From Bacilli bacterium (lineage in GTDB: Bacteria > Bacillota_I > Bacilli_A > RF39 > UBA660), in contig JAEDMO010000002.1 of the NCBI GenBank assembly GCA_016302935.1, positions 1 through 50,475 of the forward strand: a DNA stretch of 50,475 nucleotides. Direction: 5' to 3'. Positions 43,185-50,475 of this stretch are shown in pieces (the stretch's first letter is position 1; each line of letters opens with the position of its first letter). The notes under the pieces are model-generated. The model was given only the letters and a program-made list of their open reading frames with translations. It made no database searches and was not told where the DNA came from. The position numbers and the translations under genes were made by a program.

Positions 43185-44303
43185 CTATTTGACATAATTT
43201 TTATATTTTTTAAATGAAGGATGGTTATCTAAAGAGGTATTATTTAATTGTTCAAATAATTGTTTTTGTTCTTTAGTTAGTTTTTCAGGAATGATGATAT
43301 CGATAATTGCATACATATCGCCTTTTTTACCAGAGTGAACATTTTCAATACCTTTGCCTTTTAATCGTAATTTATCGTTATTTTGAATTCCTGCTGGGAT
43401 AGACATGGTAACTGGTCCATATATTGTTGGAACTTCTTTTTTACATCCTAATACAGCCTCGGTTATGGTTAGAGGAAGAGTTAGATATATATCATCTTCT
43501 TCTCTTTCATATATTTCGTGGGCTGATACACTGAACTCAATATATAAATCTCCACTTACACCACCGTTTAATCCTGCTTCACCTTTTCCTTGGAGTCTTA
43601 GGCGATTACCGGTATCTATACCTGCAGGTATTTTTACGGTGATATTTTTATTTTCTTTAACTTGGCCCGTTCCTTTACATTTGGTACATTTTTTTTCGTA
43701 GGTTTTACCTTTACCACCACAAGTTGGACATGGTGTTTTAGTTAGAAATGTTCCAAAAAGGCTTCTTTGTTCACTAGTAACCATACCAGAGCCATGACAA
43801 GAATTACATGTTTTTTCATCAAAACCACCATGGCCATTACATTCACTACATACATCTACTACATCTAATTTAATATTCTTTTCACAACCAAAAGCTGCTT
43901 CTTCAAAGGTAATATTCATTTTATATAATATGTCATTACCGTTTTTTCTACCAGAAGTTCTTCTTGATGATGATGAGAATGCACTTCCACCAAAGCCAAA
44001 GCCCGATAGTATTTCATCAAATATATCATTCATACTACCAAAATCGAAACCTTCAAAGCCAGAGAATCCTCCACGGTCATCGGTGAAGGCGGCATGACCA
44101 TATTGATCATATTTTCTTCTTTTATTTTCATCTGATAATACTGCATATGCTTCTTGGGCTTCTTTAAACTTTTCGGCAGCATTTTCTTCTTTGGATACAT
44201 CTGGATGGTATTTCTTAGCTAATTTTCTAAAAGCACTTTTTATCTCAGCCTCGGTAGCTGTTTTGCTGACACCTAGCACTTCATAATAATCTTTTTTATT
44301 CAT
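43185..44303 (-). CDS. dnaJ: Chaperone DnaJ
   Basis: Hsp40 co-chaperone that delivers clients to DnaK and stimulates its ATPase. J domain at 1-70 with the HPD motif (KKYHPDVSK), a Gly/Phe-rich linker (about 75-115, GGFSGFEGFDFG), four CxxCxGxG zinc motifs (CSECNGHG, CNSCHGSG, CPTCGGKG, CTKCKGTG) and two C-terminal substrate domains. 372 aa, normal. The ATG at 44303 is chosen since it begins the J domain; an upstream GTG at 44312 is in the ribosome site. pepF ends 15 nt upstream. Confidence 0.97.
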   Translation of the reverse strand: MNKKDYYEVLGVSKTATEAEIKSAFRKLAKKYHPDVSKEENAAEKFKEAQEAYAVLSDENKRRKYDQYGHAAFTDDRGGFSGFEGFDFGSMNDIFDEILSGFGFGGSAFSSSSRRTSGRKNGNDILYKMNITFEEAAFGCEKNIKLDVVDVCSECNGHGGFDEKTCNSCHGSGMVTSEQRSLFGTFLTKTPCPTCGGKGKTYEKKCTKCKGTGQVKENKNITVKIPAGIDTGNRLRLQGKGEAGLNGGVSGDLYIEFSVSAHEIYEREEDDIYLTLPLTITEAVLGCKKEVPTIYGPVTMSIPAGIQNNDKLRLKGKGIENVHSGKKGDMYAIIDIIIPEKLTKEQKQLFEQLNNTSLDNHPSFKKYKNYVK

Positions 44304-44318
44304 AAAACTCACTACTTT

Positions 44319-46097
44319 CTATATTAGTTTTTTTAGCTCATATAATTTATCTTTAAATACTTTTAAAGCATCGGCTACTACTTCACCGGTAGTTAAATCA
44401 ATACCTACTAGTTTTAGGATATCTAATGGATAGCCATTGCTACCTGATTTTAGAAATTTTATATAATTTTCTTTTACTTCTTGGTTTCCTTTTAATATTT
44501 CATAAGCTATATATATGGCACAAGATAGTCCTGTTGCATATTTATAGACATAAAATGAGGTATAGAAATGGGGAATACGCATCCACTCGTAACGAATTTC
44601 TTCATCGCTTATAACGTTTTTACCATAATATAATTTATTTAAATTGTAATAGGTATCCGAGAATTCTTTTTCAGTTAAGGGAATACCTTCTTTTTCTTTT
44701 TGATGCATAATCATCTCAAATTCTGCAAACATTGTTTGACGATAAATCGTAGCTCTTACTTTATCTAAGAATTCACTTAAATATAGGATTTTTTCGTTTT
44801 TATCAGTAGCATTTTGATATAAATACTCATTTAAAAGTATTTCATTGACAGTAGAGGCAATTTCAGCTAGGAAAATTGGATAATTAGCATATTCATATAT
44901 TTGATTATTTTTAGAATAGTAACTATGTACAGAATGTCCTAGTTCGTGGGCAAGGGTCGATAGTGAATCTAAATCGTTTTCATAATTAGTAAGTAAGTAC
45001 GGATAACTATCATAGCAACCCCAACTATAGGCTCCTGATTTTTTTCCTTTTTTAGGATATACATCTATCCATCTTTGGTCAAAAGCTTTTTTAATAATGT
45101 TAAGGTAATCTTCTCCTAAAGGTGATAATGCTTGTATAATAATATTTTTTGCTTCTTCATATGGTATTTCTTTACTTTCCATATTGGCTAGGTCTGTATA
45201 GATATCATACATATGTATTTTTTTTAAGTTTAGGGCTTTTTTTCTTTCTTCCATATAATCATACATAGTATCTAAGTTATCTTTTACCGTCTTAATTAAG
45301 GAAGTATACACATCCAGTTTAATATTATCTTGATATAAGCTTTGTTCTAATGGTGAATTAAAGCCTCTAATATCGCAAAGAATATTATTTTCTTTTATTT
45401 TACTTTTTAAAAGAGCAGTAATAGTGTTTTTGTGGTTATAATAAAATTGATATAATACTTTGAAGGCATTTTTTCTAACACGTCTATTTTTACTACTTAC
45501 ATATTTTATGTAATTACTAGCAGTAAGTTCTACTTTTTTGCCAGTTTCATCTTTAATGAAACCTAATTTAATATCAGCGTTATTTAAATTATAGAAAGCT
45601 TCACTGCCAGAGTTTAAGGCGTTACATACTTTAGATAATAATGCTTCTTCTTTATCACTTAAAGTATATTTTTGATAGCGAAATAATTTTTCAAATGATA
45701 GTTTATAATCACTAAGGTAATTACTTGTTTGTAACAAGGTATTAATATATTCTAAGTTATTACTTAATATTTCTGTTTTTACAAATGATAATTTTTCATT
45801 AACTTCATCATATAGTTTTTCTGCTTTTAGTTTTAATTTTTGATAGTCATTATTTAAACTATCAGTATCACAAATCATATTGGCATAGGTATAGACCAAT
45901 TCTAATTTACGATACAATTTTTCACTTGTTTTTAAATAATCAGTAAGGGTATTCGCATTATCTAAAATGTGATTTTCCATATCTTTAATATTTTTAGTTA
46001 AAGATATTATTTCTTTAGAAAGCTCTTCAAACTGGATATCGTTTTCTATCATTTTTTCAATGTCCCAAGTATAGTTATTATTATTTTTATTTTCCAC
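44319..46097 (-). CDS. pepF: Oligoendopeptidase F (M3B metallopeptidase)
   Basis: Cytoplasmic zinc peptidase that degrades short peptides. The HExxH motif is HELGH (384-388), and the third ligand Glu lies in the FLAEIASTVNE segment about 20 residues later, as in the M3 family. The N-terminal helical region begins YTWDIEKMIEND. 592 aa, close to the family's 600. The start is a GTG at 46097-46095 after AAAGGA; a TTG further upstream (46121) overlaps a hairpin and is rejected. Its place between dnaK and dnaJ is unusual and suggests heat-shock control together with the chaperones. Confidence 0.95.
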   Translation of the reverse strand: MENKNNNNYTWDIEKMIENDIQFEELSKEIISLTKNIKDMENHILDNANTLTDYLKTSEKLYRKLELVYTYANMICDTDSLNNDYQKLKLKAEKLYDEVNEKLSFVKTEILSNNLEYINTLLQTSNYLSDYKLSFEKLFRYQKYTLSDKEEALLSKVCNALNSGSEAFYNLNNADIKLGFIKDETGKKVELTASNYIKYVSSKNRRVRKNAFKVLYQFYYNHKNTITALLKSKIKENNILCDIRGFNSPLEQSLYQDNIKLDVYTSLIKTVKDNLDTMYDYMEERKKALNLKKIHMYDIYTDLANMESKEIPYEEAKNIIIQALSPLGEDYLNIIKKAFDQRWIDVYPKKGKKSGAYSWGCYDSYPYLLTNYENDLDSLSTLAHELGHSVHSYYSKNNQIYEYANYPIFLAEIASTVNEILLNEYLYQNATDKNEKILYLSEFLDKVRATIYRQTMFAEFEMIMHQKEKEGIPLTEKEFSDTYYNLNKLYYGKNVISDEEIRYEWMRIPHFYTSFYVYKYATGLSCAIYIAYEILKGNQEVKENYIKFLKSGSNGYPLDILKLVGIDLTTGEVVADALKVFKDKLYELKKLI

Positions 46098-46124
46098 AAA
46101 ATTAATCCTTTCTTTTAACAAGCT

Positions 46125-46151
46125 AGAAGTTCTAGTTTTCCTAGAACTTCT
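46125..46151 (-). other. Intercistronic hairpin between dnaK and pepF
   Basis: Perfect 11-bp stem AGAAGTTCTAG/CTAGAACTTCT with a 5-nt loop, 11 nt after the dnaK stop. No T run follows on the minus strand, so it looks like an mRNA-processing or stability element, or a leaky attenuator that gives dnaK more transcript than pepF-dnaJ. Confidence 0.5.
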
Positions 46152-46162
46152 TAGTTATTTAA

Positions 46163-48001
46163 TTATTTTTCTTCAAATTCAGCATCTACTACATCATCTT
46201 TTTTGTTATCTTCTTTAGTGTTAGTGTCGTTTTCTTGTGATTCAGAAGCTTGTTTTTCTTGCATACCTTTAGCTATTTCTTCGTAAACTTTGCTAGCTAA
46301 GGCATTAGCTTTTTCTAATAGAGCATCTTTTTTCTTTTTAATATCTTCTATATCTTCTTTATCAAGTGCTTCACGTAATTCTTTAATTAAGTTTTCAGCT
46401 TCTTCTTTTTCTTTAGCGTCTACTTTATCTCCTAAATCTTTAATTGCTTTTTCAGTCATAAAGATTGTTTGTTCAGCTTCGTTTTTAGTATCTGCTGCTT
46501 CTTTACGTTTTAAATCAGCTTCTTTATTAGCTTCTGCTTCTTTCATCATCTTATCTATTTCTTCATCAGTTAAGGTGTTAGAAGCAGTAATAGTAATGCT
46601 TTGTTCTTTGTTAGTACCTAAATCTTTAGCTTTAACATTTACGATACCATTAGCATCAATATCAAATGATACTTCAATTTGTGGAATGCCACGTGGTGCT
46701 GGTGGAATATTTGTAAGTTGGAATCTACCTAATGTTTTATTGTCAGCGGCCATTGGTCTTTCACCTTGTAATACGTGAATGTCTACAGCTGGTTGATTAT
46801 CAGCAGCGGTTGAGAACACTTGTGATTTAGTAGTTGGAATCGTAGTATTTCTTTCTATTAAGGTTGTCATAACACCACCTAGAGTTTCAATACCAAGTGA
46901 TAGTGGGGTAACATCTAGTAATACGATATCGTTAACATCACCAGTTAAAACACCACCTTGAATAGCAGCACCCATAGCTACTACTTCATCAGGGTTAACT
47001 CCTTTAGATGGTTCCATTCCAAGTTCTTTTTTAATTAATTCTTGAACACATGGAATTCTTGTAGATCCTCCTACTAATATTACTTTATTTATATCTTTTT
47101 TAGTTAGTTTAGCATCGCTTAAAGCTTTTCTTACTGGTTCTAGAGTAGAATCTACTAAATCGTGAATTAATTCTTCAAATTTAGCTCTAGTTAATGATAA
47201 TTCTAAGTGAAGTGGTCCATCTGATCCTTGTGAGATAAATGGTAAGCTAATTTGGGTAGTAGTTACACCAGATAAATCTTTTTTAGCTTTTTCAGCGGCA
47301 TCTTTTAATCTTTGCATTGCCATTTTATCTTTAGTTAAGTCTACACCATTTTCCTTTTTGAATGTTTCTACTAAATAGTTTACAATACGATTATCAAAGT
47401 CATCTCCACCTAGTCTGTTATTACCAGATGTTGATTTAACTTCAAATACTCCATCACCAAGTTCTAGAATAGATACATCGAATGTACCTCCACCTAGGTC
47501 ATATACTAAAACTGTATGTAGATTTTCTTGTTTATCAAGACCATATGCTAAAGCAGCTGCTGTTGGTTCGTTGATAATTCTTTCTACTTCAAGTCCAGCA
47601 ATTTTACCAGCATTTTTAGTTGCTTGTCTTTCAGCATCGTTAAAGTATGCTGGAACGGTAATTACGGCTTTGGTTACTTTTTCACCTAAATAACTTTCAG
47701 CAGTTTTCTTTAAATCACCTAGAATCATCGCACTGATTTCTTCTGGTGTATATTTTTTACCTTCTATTTCTACTTTTTCACTAGTACCCATTTTTCTTTT
47801 AATTGATGATACAGTATTAGGATTAGTTACTACTTGTCTTTTAGCAGCTCCCCCTACTATAATTTCACCATTTTTAAATGCTACTACTGATGGAGTTGTT
47901 CTTTCTCCTTCTGGATTAGCAATTACTTTTGCTTCTCCTCCTTCAAATACTGAGACACAACTATTTGTTGTACCTAAGTCAATACCAATAATTTTACTCA
48001 T
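46163..48001 (-). CDS. dnaK: Chaperone DnaK (Hsp70)
   Basis: ATP-driven chaperone. The nucleotide-binding domain starts IIGIDLGTTNSC, has VYDLGGGTFDVSIL and ILVGGSTRIP, and the linker VLLDVTPLSLGIETLGG leads to the substrate-binding domain. The C-terminus is a charged helical lid ending in the acidic tail DDVVDAEFEEK. 612 aa, normal. The ATG at 48001 is chosen with AAAGGAGAA upstream; the ATG at 48010 is too close to it. The 187-nt gap to grpE holds a 24-codon frame and two hairpins (ATCATAAAA/TTTTATGAT at 48079-48103; GGGTA/TACCC near 48030), with no CIRCE. Confidence 0.98.
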   Translation of the reverse strand: MSKIIGIDLGTTNSCVSVFEGGEAKVIANPEGERTTPSVVAFKNGEIIVGGAAKRQVVTNPNTVSSIKRKMGTSEKVEIEGKKYTPEEISAMILGDLKKTAESYLGEKVTKAVITVPAYFNDAERQATKNAGKIAGLEVERIINEPTAAALAYGLDKQENLHTVLVYDLGGGTFDVSILELGDGVFEVKSTSGNNRLGGDDFDNRIVNYLVETFKKENGVDLTKDKMAMQRLKDAAEKAKKDLSGVTTTQISLPFISQGSDGPLHLELSLTRAKFEELIHDLVDSTLEPVRKALSDAKLTKKDINKVILVGGSTRIPCVQELIKKELGMEPSKGVNPDEVVAMGAAIQGGVLTGDVNDIVLLDVTPLSLGIETLGGVMTTLIERNTTIPTTKSQVFSTAADNQPAVDIHVLQGERPMAADNKTLGRFQLTNIPPAPRGIPQIEVSFDIDANGIVNVKAKDLGTNKEQSITITASNTLTDEEIDKMMKEAEANKEADLKRKEAADTKNEAEQTIFMTEKAIKDLGDKVDAKEKEEAENLIKELREALDKEDIEDIKKKKDALLEKANALASKVYEEIAKGMQEKQASESQENDTNTKEDNKKDDVVDAEFEEK

Positions 48002-48121
48002 ATAAATCATTCTCCTTTTCTTTTATTTTGGGTATTTATTACCCTAATTTTTATACTATCATTTCTGATATTAGCTTAATCATAAAATCTATTTTTTTAT
48101 GATAATAAATTTTTTTATTTT

Positions 48122-48196
48122 TTAAACAAATACTATTAAAGCAATTGTTGTTAATAAAACTAGAAAATAAACAATTGGTAACACTATATTACTCAT
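48122..48196 (-). CDS. 24-aa membrane micropeptide between grpE and dnaK
   Basis: The ATG at 48196-48194 overlaps the last codons of grpE in another frame, with GGTGAAA 7 nt upstream, suggesting translational coupling. The product MSNIVLPIVYFLVLLTTIAL plus four residues is one hydrophobic helix with no charge. No family is known. It could be a chance frame, as AT-rich DNA encodes hydrophobic residues easily, but the ribosome site and coupled start are favourable. Confidence 0.35.
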   Translation of the reverse strand: MSNIVLPIVYFLVLLTTIALIVFV

Positions 48197-48728
48197 TTAC
48201 TTTCACCATGGAAACCCTGATTACTTTGTCTTTATACATATATCCTTTTTGAAGTACTTCTAAAATTGTTCCAGAAGCTTTACTTTCATCTTTATCTGTT
48301 AAAACAGCCTGATGATATGTTGGGTCAAATTCCTTGCCTAAAGCCTCAATTTCTTTTACTTCATATTTATTTAATACTTCAATTAGATTAGTATAAATCA
48401 TTTTGAAGCCATTTAAGAATTTTGACAATTCATCTTCTAAGTTATTATCATCTAATTTAATAGCTCTTTCAAAGTTATCAATGATAGGTAATATTTCTAA
48501 GATGATATCTTCTTGAGAATACTTTAGCATTCTACTTACTTCATCATCTTTTCTTCTTTTATAGTTTATTAATTCAGCTTGATTTCTTACTAATTTTTCT
48601 TCTAATTCCTTTATCCTGTTACCTAGAAGTTCTATTTCACTATTTTTTATTTCTTCTTGTTTTTCTTCTTGCTCTTCTTTTATTTCTTCATTTTTATTTT
48701 TTACTTTTTTTACATCTTTTTTACTCAT
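48189..48728 (-). CDS. grpE: Nucleotide exchange factor GrpE
   Basis: Dimeric factor that releases ADP from DnaK. A highly charged, disordered N-terminus (about 1-35, Lys/Glu runs) is followed by a long coiled coil (ELEEKLVRNQAELINYKRRKDDEVSRM) and the C-terminal beta-wing domain with FDPTYHQAVLTD and GTILEVLQKGYMYKDKVIRVSMVKV, the family signature. 179 aa. It lies 23 nt downstream of hrcA. Confidence 0.96.
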   Translation of the reverse strand: MSKKDVKKVKNKNEEIKEEQEEKQEEIKNSEIELLGNRIKELEEKLVRNQAELINYKRRKDDEVSRMLKYSQEDIILEILPIIDNFERAIKLDDNNLEDELSKFLNGFKMIYTNLIEVLNKYEVKEIEALGKEFDPTYHQAVLTDKDESKASGTILEVLQKGYMYKDKVIRVSMVKVNE

Positions 48729-48751
48729 ATTGACCTCTTTTCTTTAGACTA

Positions 48752-49750
48752 CTATTTAGTATTTTCAAAATGATTTTTTATATAATCTAAAATGCCTACG
48801 ACTTTATCGTATTCCATTCTTTTTGGTCCTACTATAGCGATAGTGCCTTCTTCTCCATTATAGTTATATTTTGTCTTAATTACAGATACATCACTATCCA
48901 ATTCACTTTCTTCACCGATATAGATGTTGATGCCTCCGTTTTCTTCTTTCATCGCTTTAATATTATTAATATTATCAAATTTAGCTAAAATATCTTTAAC
49001 TTTATCAACATTGCTAAATTCTGGTTGATTTAGAAAGTTATTTTTACCTACAAAATGGACTTCACTGGCTTTTTCCTTAAACTCACTAAATGCAGTATAG
49101 AAAGCATCATATAATACTTCGTGTTGTTTAACATATTTAGGAATAATTGGTTTTATTTCAAATTCTAATTTACTGCTTATTTCATTAATCGGAGTACCTA
49201 CTAGTAATTTGTTAATTAGGTCAACTATTTGTTTTACCTCTTTAGTAGAAATATCACTAGGTAATACCATATTTTTATGTTCAACAAATCCTTTATCAGT
49301 AATCATCATTGTTAGAATTTTATTTTCATCGAGTGGAACTGTTTCTACTTTTTTTAATTTATTTTCCCTAGCAGTATTTCCTAAGGCAATAGTTGTATAA
49401 TTAGTAATATCAGAGATTATTTCTAGGCTCTTTTTTATCGTATCACTAATTACTAGCGAATTGTTTCTAAATATGGTCTGTAGCTTTAACATATCCTCAC
49501 CAGTGATGTTTTTAGGTTTCATTAATTTATCTACATAATAACGATACCCTTCTTCACTTGGAACTCTTCCTGAAGAGGTATGGGTTTTTTCTAGATAACC
49601 TAACTCTTCTAAATACATCATCTCGTTTCTAACTGTAGCTGATGAACATTTTAATTTTTTACAGACATAATCGCTTCCTACAGGATGAGCTGATTTAATA
49701 TACTCTTCGACGATGATTCTTAATACTTCACTTCTTCTTTCATTAAGCAA
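48752..49750 (-). CDS. hrcA: Heat-inducible repressor HrcA
   Basis: Repressor of class I heat-shock genes that binds CIRCE and needs GroEL for folding. An N-terminal winged helix (1-100) has EEYIKSAHPVGSDYVCKKL and SSATVRNEMMYLEELGYLEKTHTSSGRVPSEEGYRYYVD, which is diagnostic. A GAF-like and an inserted domain follow, ending GTIAIVGPKRMEYDKVVGIL. 332 aa. The start is TTG at 49750-49748 after GAGGATG; this gives the usual MLNERR N-terminus. Promoter and two CIRCE-like sites lie just upstream, so it represses its own operon. Confidence 0.96.
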   Translation of the reverse strand: MLNERRSEVLRIIVEEYIKSAHPVGSDYVCKKLKCSSATVRNEMMYLEELGYLEKTHTSSGRVPSEEGYRYYVDKLMKPKNITGEDMLKLQTIFRNNSLVISDTIKKSLEIISDITNYTTIALGNTARENKLKKVETVPLDENKILTMMITDKGFVEHKNMVLPSDISTKEVKQIVDLINKLLVGTPINEISSKLEFEIKPIIPKYVKQHEVLYDAFYTAFSEFKEKASEVHFVGKNNFLNQPEFSNVDKVKDILAKFDNINNIKAMKEENGGINIYIGEESELDSDVSVIKTKYNYNGEEGTIAIVGPKRMEYDKVVGILDYIKNHFENTK

Positions 49751-49765
49751 GTTATCACATCCTCA

Positions 49766-49792
49766 CTAGCACTAGTAATTTATGAGTGCTAA
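49766..49792 (-). promoter_or_regulatory. CIRCE operator 1 of the hrcA operon
   Basis: Minus strand: TTAGCACTC, 9-nt spacer, TAGTGCTAG; 16 of 18 arm positions match TTAGCACTC-N9-GAGTGCTAA. It covers the predicted transcription start. Confidence 0.9.
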
Positions 49793-49796
49793 AATA

Positions 49797-49825
49797 ATTA
49801 TATGACTATATTTTAGCATTGTCAA
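49797..49825 (-). promoter_or_regulatory. Consensus promoter of the hrcA operon
   Basis: TTGACA (49825-49820), 17-nt spacer, TATAAT (49802-49797) on the minus strand: full sigma-A consensus. Confidence 0.88.
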
Positions 49826-49839
49826 GTGAAAAGTGCTAA
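49813..49839 (-). promoter_or_regulatory. Second CIRCE-like operator over the -35 box
   Basis: Minus strand: TTAGCACTT, 9-nt spacer, CAATGCTAA; 15 of 18 arm positions match the CIRCE consensus with the correct spacing. It spans the -35 hexamer. Confidence 0.65.
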
Positions 49840-49860
49840 AATTTTAAAAAATATTTTTTA

Positions 49861-49899
49861 AAATAAAAAGTAAATCACACATCAATATGATCTACTTTT
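49861..49899 (-). terminator. Terminator of the leucine-rich-repeat gene
   Basis: Twelve-base-pair stem (49888-49899 with 49866-49877, one G-T pair; core AAAAGTA/TACTTTT), 10-nt loop, TTTTTATTTT tail on the minus strand. Confidence 0.8.
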
Positions 49900-49942
49900 A
49901 ATTTATGGCTTTAAATATTAAGCTTTTTATTTGTAAGTTACA

Positions 49943-50475
49943 CTAAATATTTGATACTTTATTATTGTTAATATATCTAATTACATATATTAATGAACAT
50001 ATACATATCAATATAATTATACCTATCCAATATGTTGAGGTATTAGGATTTTCTATATTTTCTTCTTGCGATTGATTATTATTTTCACCTTGATTATCTT
50101 TATCAGTAGAATTTCCATCTAATGTATTACCAGAATATAAATAAGTGGTTAACTTAGTATTTTTACTAGTATCAGGTAAACTACTAAATAGGTTATTAGA
50201 TATATCTAAATATGTTAATTTTTCATTATTAGTAATATTTAGTGTAGATATTTTATTATCGTGTAGTACTAATTTTGTTAATGCCGTATTTTTACTTACA
50301 TCCACATTGGTAAGTTGATTTTTGTGCAAATATAATGTTATTAATGCTGTATTATTACTTACATCCACACTGGTAAGTTGATTGGTATGCAAGCCCAAAG
50401 ATGTTAATACCGTATTTTTACTTACATCCACATTGGTAAGTTGATTTTCGTGCAAATATAATGTTATTAATGCTG
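49943..50475 (-). CDS. Leucine-rich-repeat surface protein, C-terminal part (5' end cut by window edge)
   Basis: Open frame entering from the right edge; about 177 C-terminal residues visible. At least four 21-residue leucine-rich repeats follow the pattern NQLTxVDVSxNTALTxLxLH, decaying toward the C-terminus (NKISTLNITNNEKLTYLDIS). A low-complexity linker rich in Asn, Gln and Glu leads to PNTST, one membrane helix (YWIGIIILICICSLIYVI) and a tail RYINNNKVSNI. NPNTST before the helix resembles a sortase sorting signal of the (L/N)PxT type, though the tail is only weakly basic. It is an extracellular, probably adhesive or protein-binding protein. No start codon is visible in the window. Confidence 0.8.
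   Translation of the reverse strand, partial: ALITLYLHENQLTNVDVSKNTVLTSLGLHTNQLTSVDVSNNTALITLYLHKNQLTNVDVSKNTALTKLVLHDNKISTLNITNNEKLTYLDISNNLFSSLPDTSKNTKLTTYLYSGNTLDGNSTDKDNQGENNNQSQEENIENPNTSTYWIGIIILICICSLIYVIRYINNNKVSNI
50294..50475 (-). repeat. 63-bp tandem repeats encoding the leucine-rich repeats
   Basis: The 11-mer ACTTACATCCA (+ strand) recurs at 50294, 50357 and 50420, a strict 63-bp period equal to 21 codons. Units 1 and 3 differ at one position in the 56 bases visible of unit 3, while unit 2 is more different, indicating a 126-bp higher-order unit. The array continues past the right edge. Confidence 0.9.

Noticed and set aside
46098..46121. Upstream TTG start for pepF
   Set aside because: It overlaps the end of the dnaK-pepF hairpin region and has no ribosome site; GTG at 46097 is preceded by AAAGGA.
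46290..46778. 162-codon + strand open frame opposite dnaK
   Set aside because: Lies fully antisense to a highly conserved gene, with Ser/Ala/Leu-rich composition produced by the complement of dnaK codons; no ribosome site. The same applies to the long frames opposite ftsZ (834-1682).
48011..48121. Second CIRCE-regulated promoter before dnaK
   Set aside because: No TTAGCACTC/GAGTGCTAA arms are present; the two hairpins there have different sequences and no clear promoter is seen.
50294..50475. CRISPR-like regular spacing
   Set aside because: The 63-bp period is continuous, in frame, and encodes leucine-rich repeats; there are no unrelated spacers.

Overview
The window reads as chromosomal DNA of a walled, very AT-rich, low-GC Gram-positive bacterium. 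The gene set and order (rpoZ, recX, ftsAZ, yvcK-whiA, hrcA-grpE-dnaK-dnaJ-rsmE-mtaB, two T-box-controlled aminoacyl-tRNA synthetase units, Cys-free S4) point to class Bacilli. Compact intergenic regions and many lineage-specific small membrane proteins fit an uncultured gut Bacilli/RF39-like lineage; that placement is inference. TGA is a real stop codon (P-type ATPase gene at 24158, yihY at 16229) and Trp is TGG, so the Mycoplasma code is not used. Only four genes are on the + strand (8820, 14882, 27981, 28646).

Layout. 1-521: 3'-truncated secreted/surface protein. 617-6043: ftsZ, ftsA, a UgtP-type glycolipid synthase, a membrane protein, recX and rpoZ. 6109-14741: an envelope-polymer region with two divergent LtaS-type phosphoglycerol transferases, a polyprenyl-phosphate glycosyltransferase (CsbB/GtrB type) and a 985-residue YfhO protein carrying a GtrA domain at its C-terminus. 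Together with the glycolipid synthase this looks like a lipoteichoic-acid anchor, polymerisation and glycosylation set. 14882-19608: tmcAL, a candidate structured RNA, yihY, a double solute-binding/degenerate GGDEF membrane protein and its small partner. 19737-27685: a 48-residue peptide, recD2, ligA, a cation P-type ATPase and an M23 peptidase. 27809-29532: rpsD with promoter and leader, and two convergent unknown genes. 29536-36620: Tyr T-box-tyrS, whiA-yvcK, and Phe T-box-pheST. 36644-41022: unknown gene, frr, a long intergenic region, an AAC(6')-like acetyltransferase, murI and mtaB. 41104-49839: the heat-shock operon and its downstream genes, with pepF inserted between dnaK and dnaJ and two CIRCE-like operators at the hrcA promoter. 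49943-50475: 5'-truncated leucine-rich-repeat surface protein with DNA-level repeats.

Regulatory signals are easy to read: many TTGnnn-N17-TATAAT promoters, rho-independent terminators whose hairpins often contain the stop codon, and a recurring GGTGATTATATG initiation module. No tRNA, rRNA, CRISPR array, insertion sequence or phage gene was seen.
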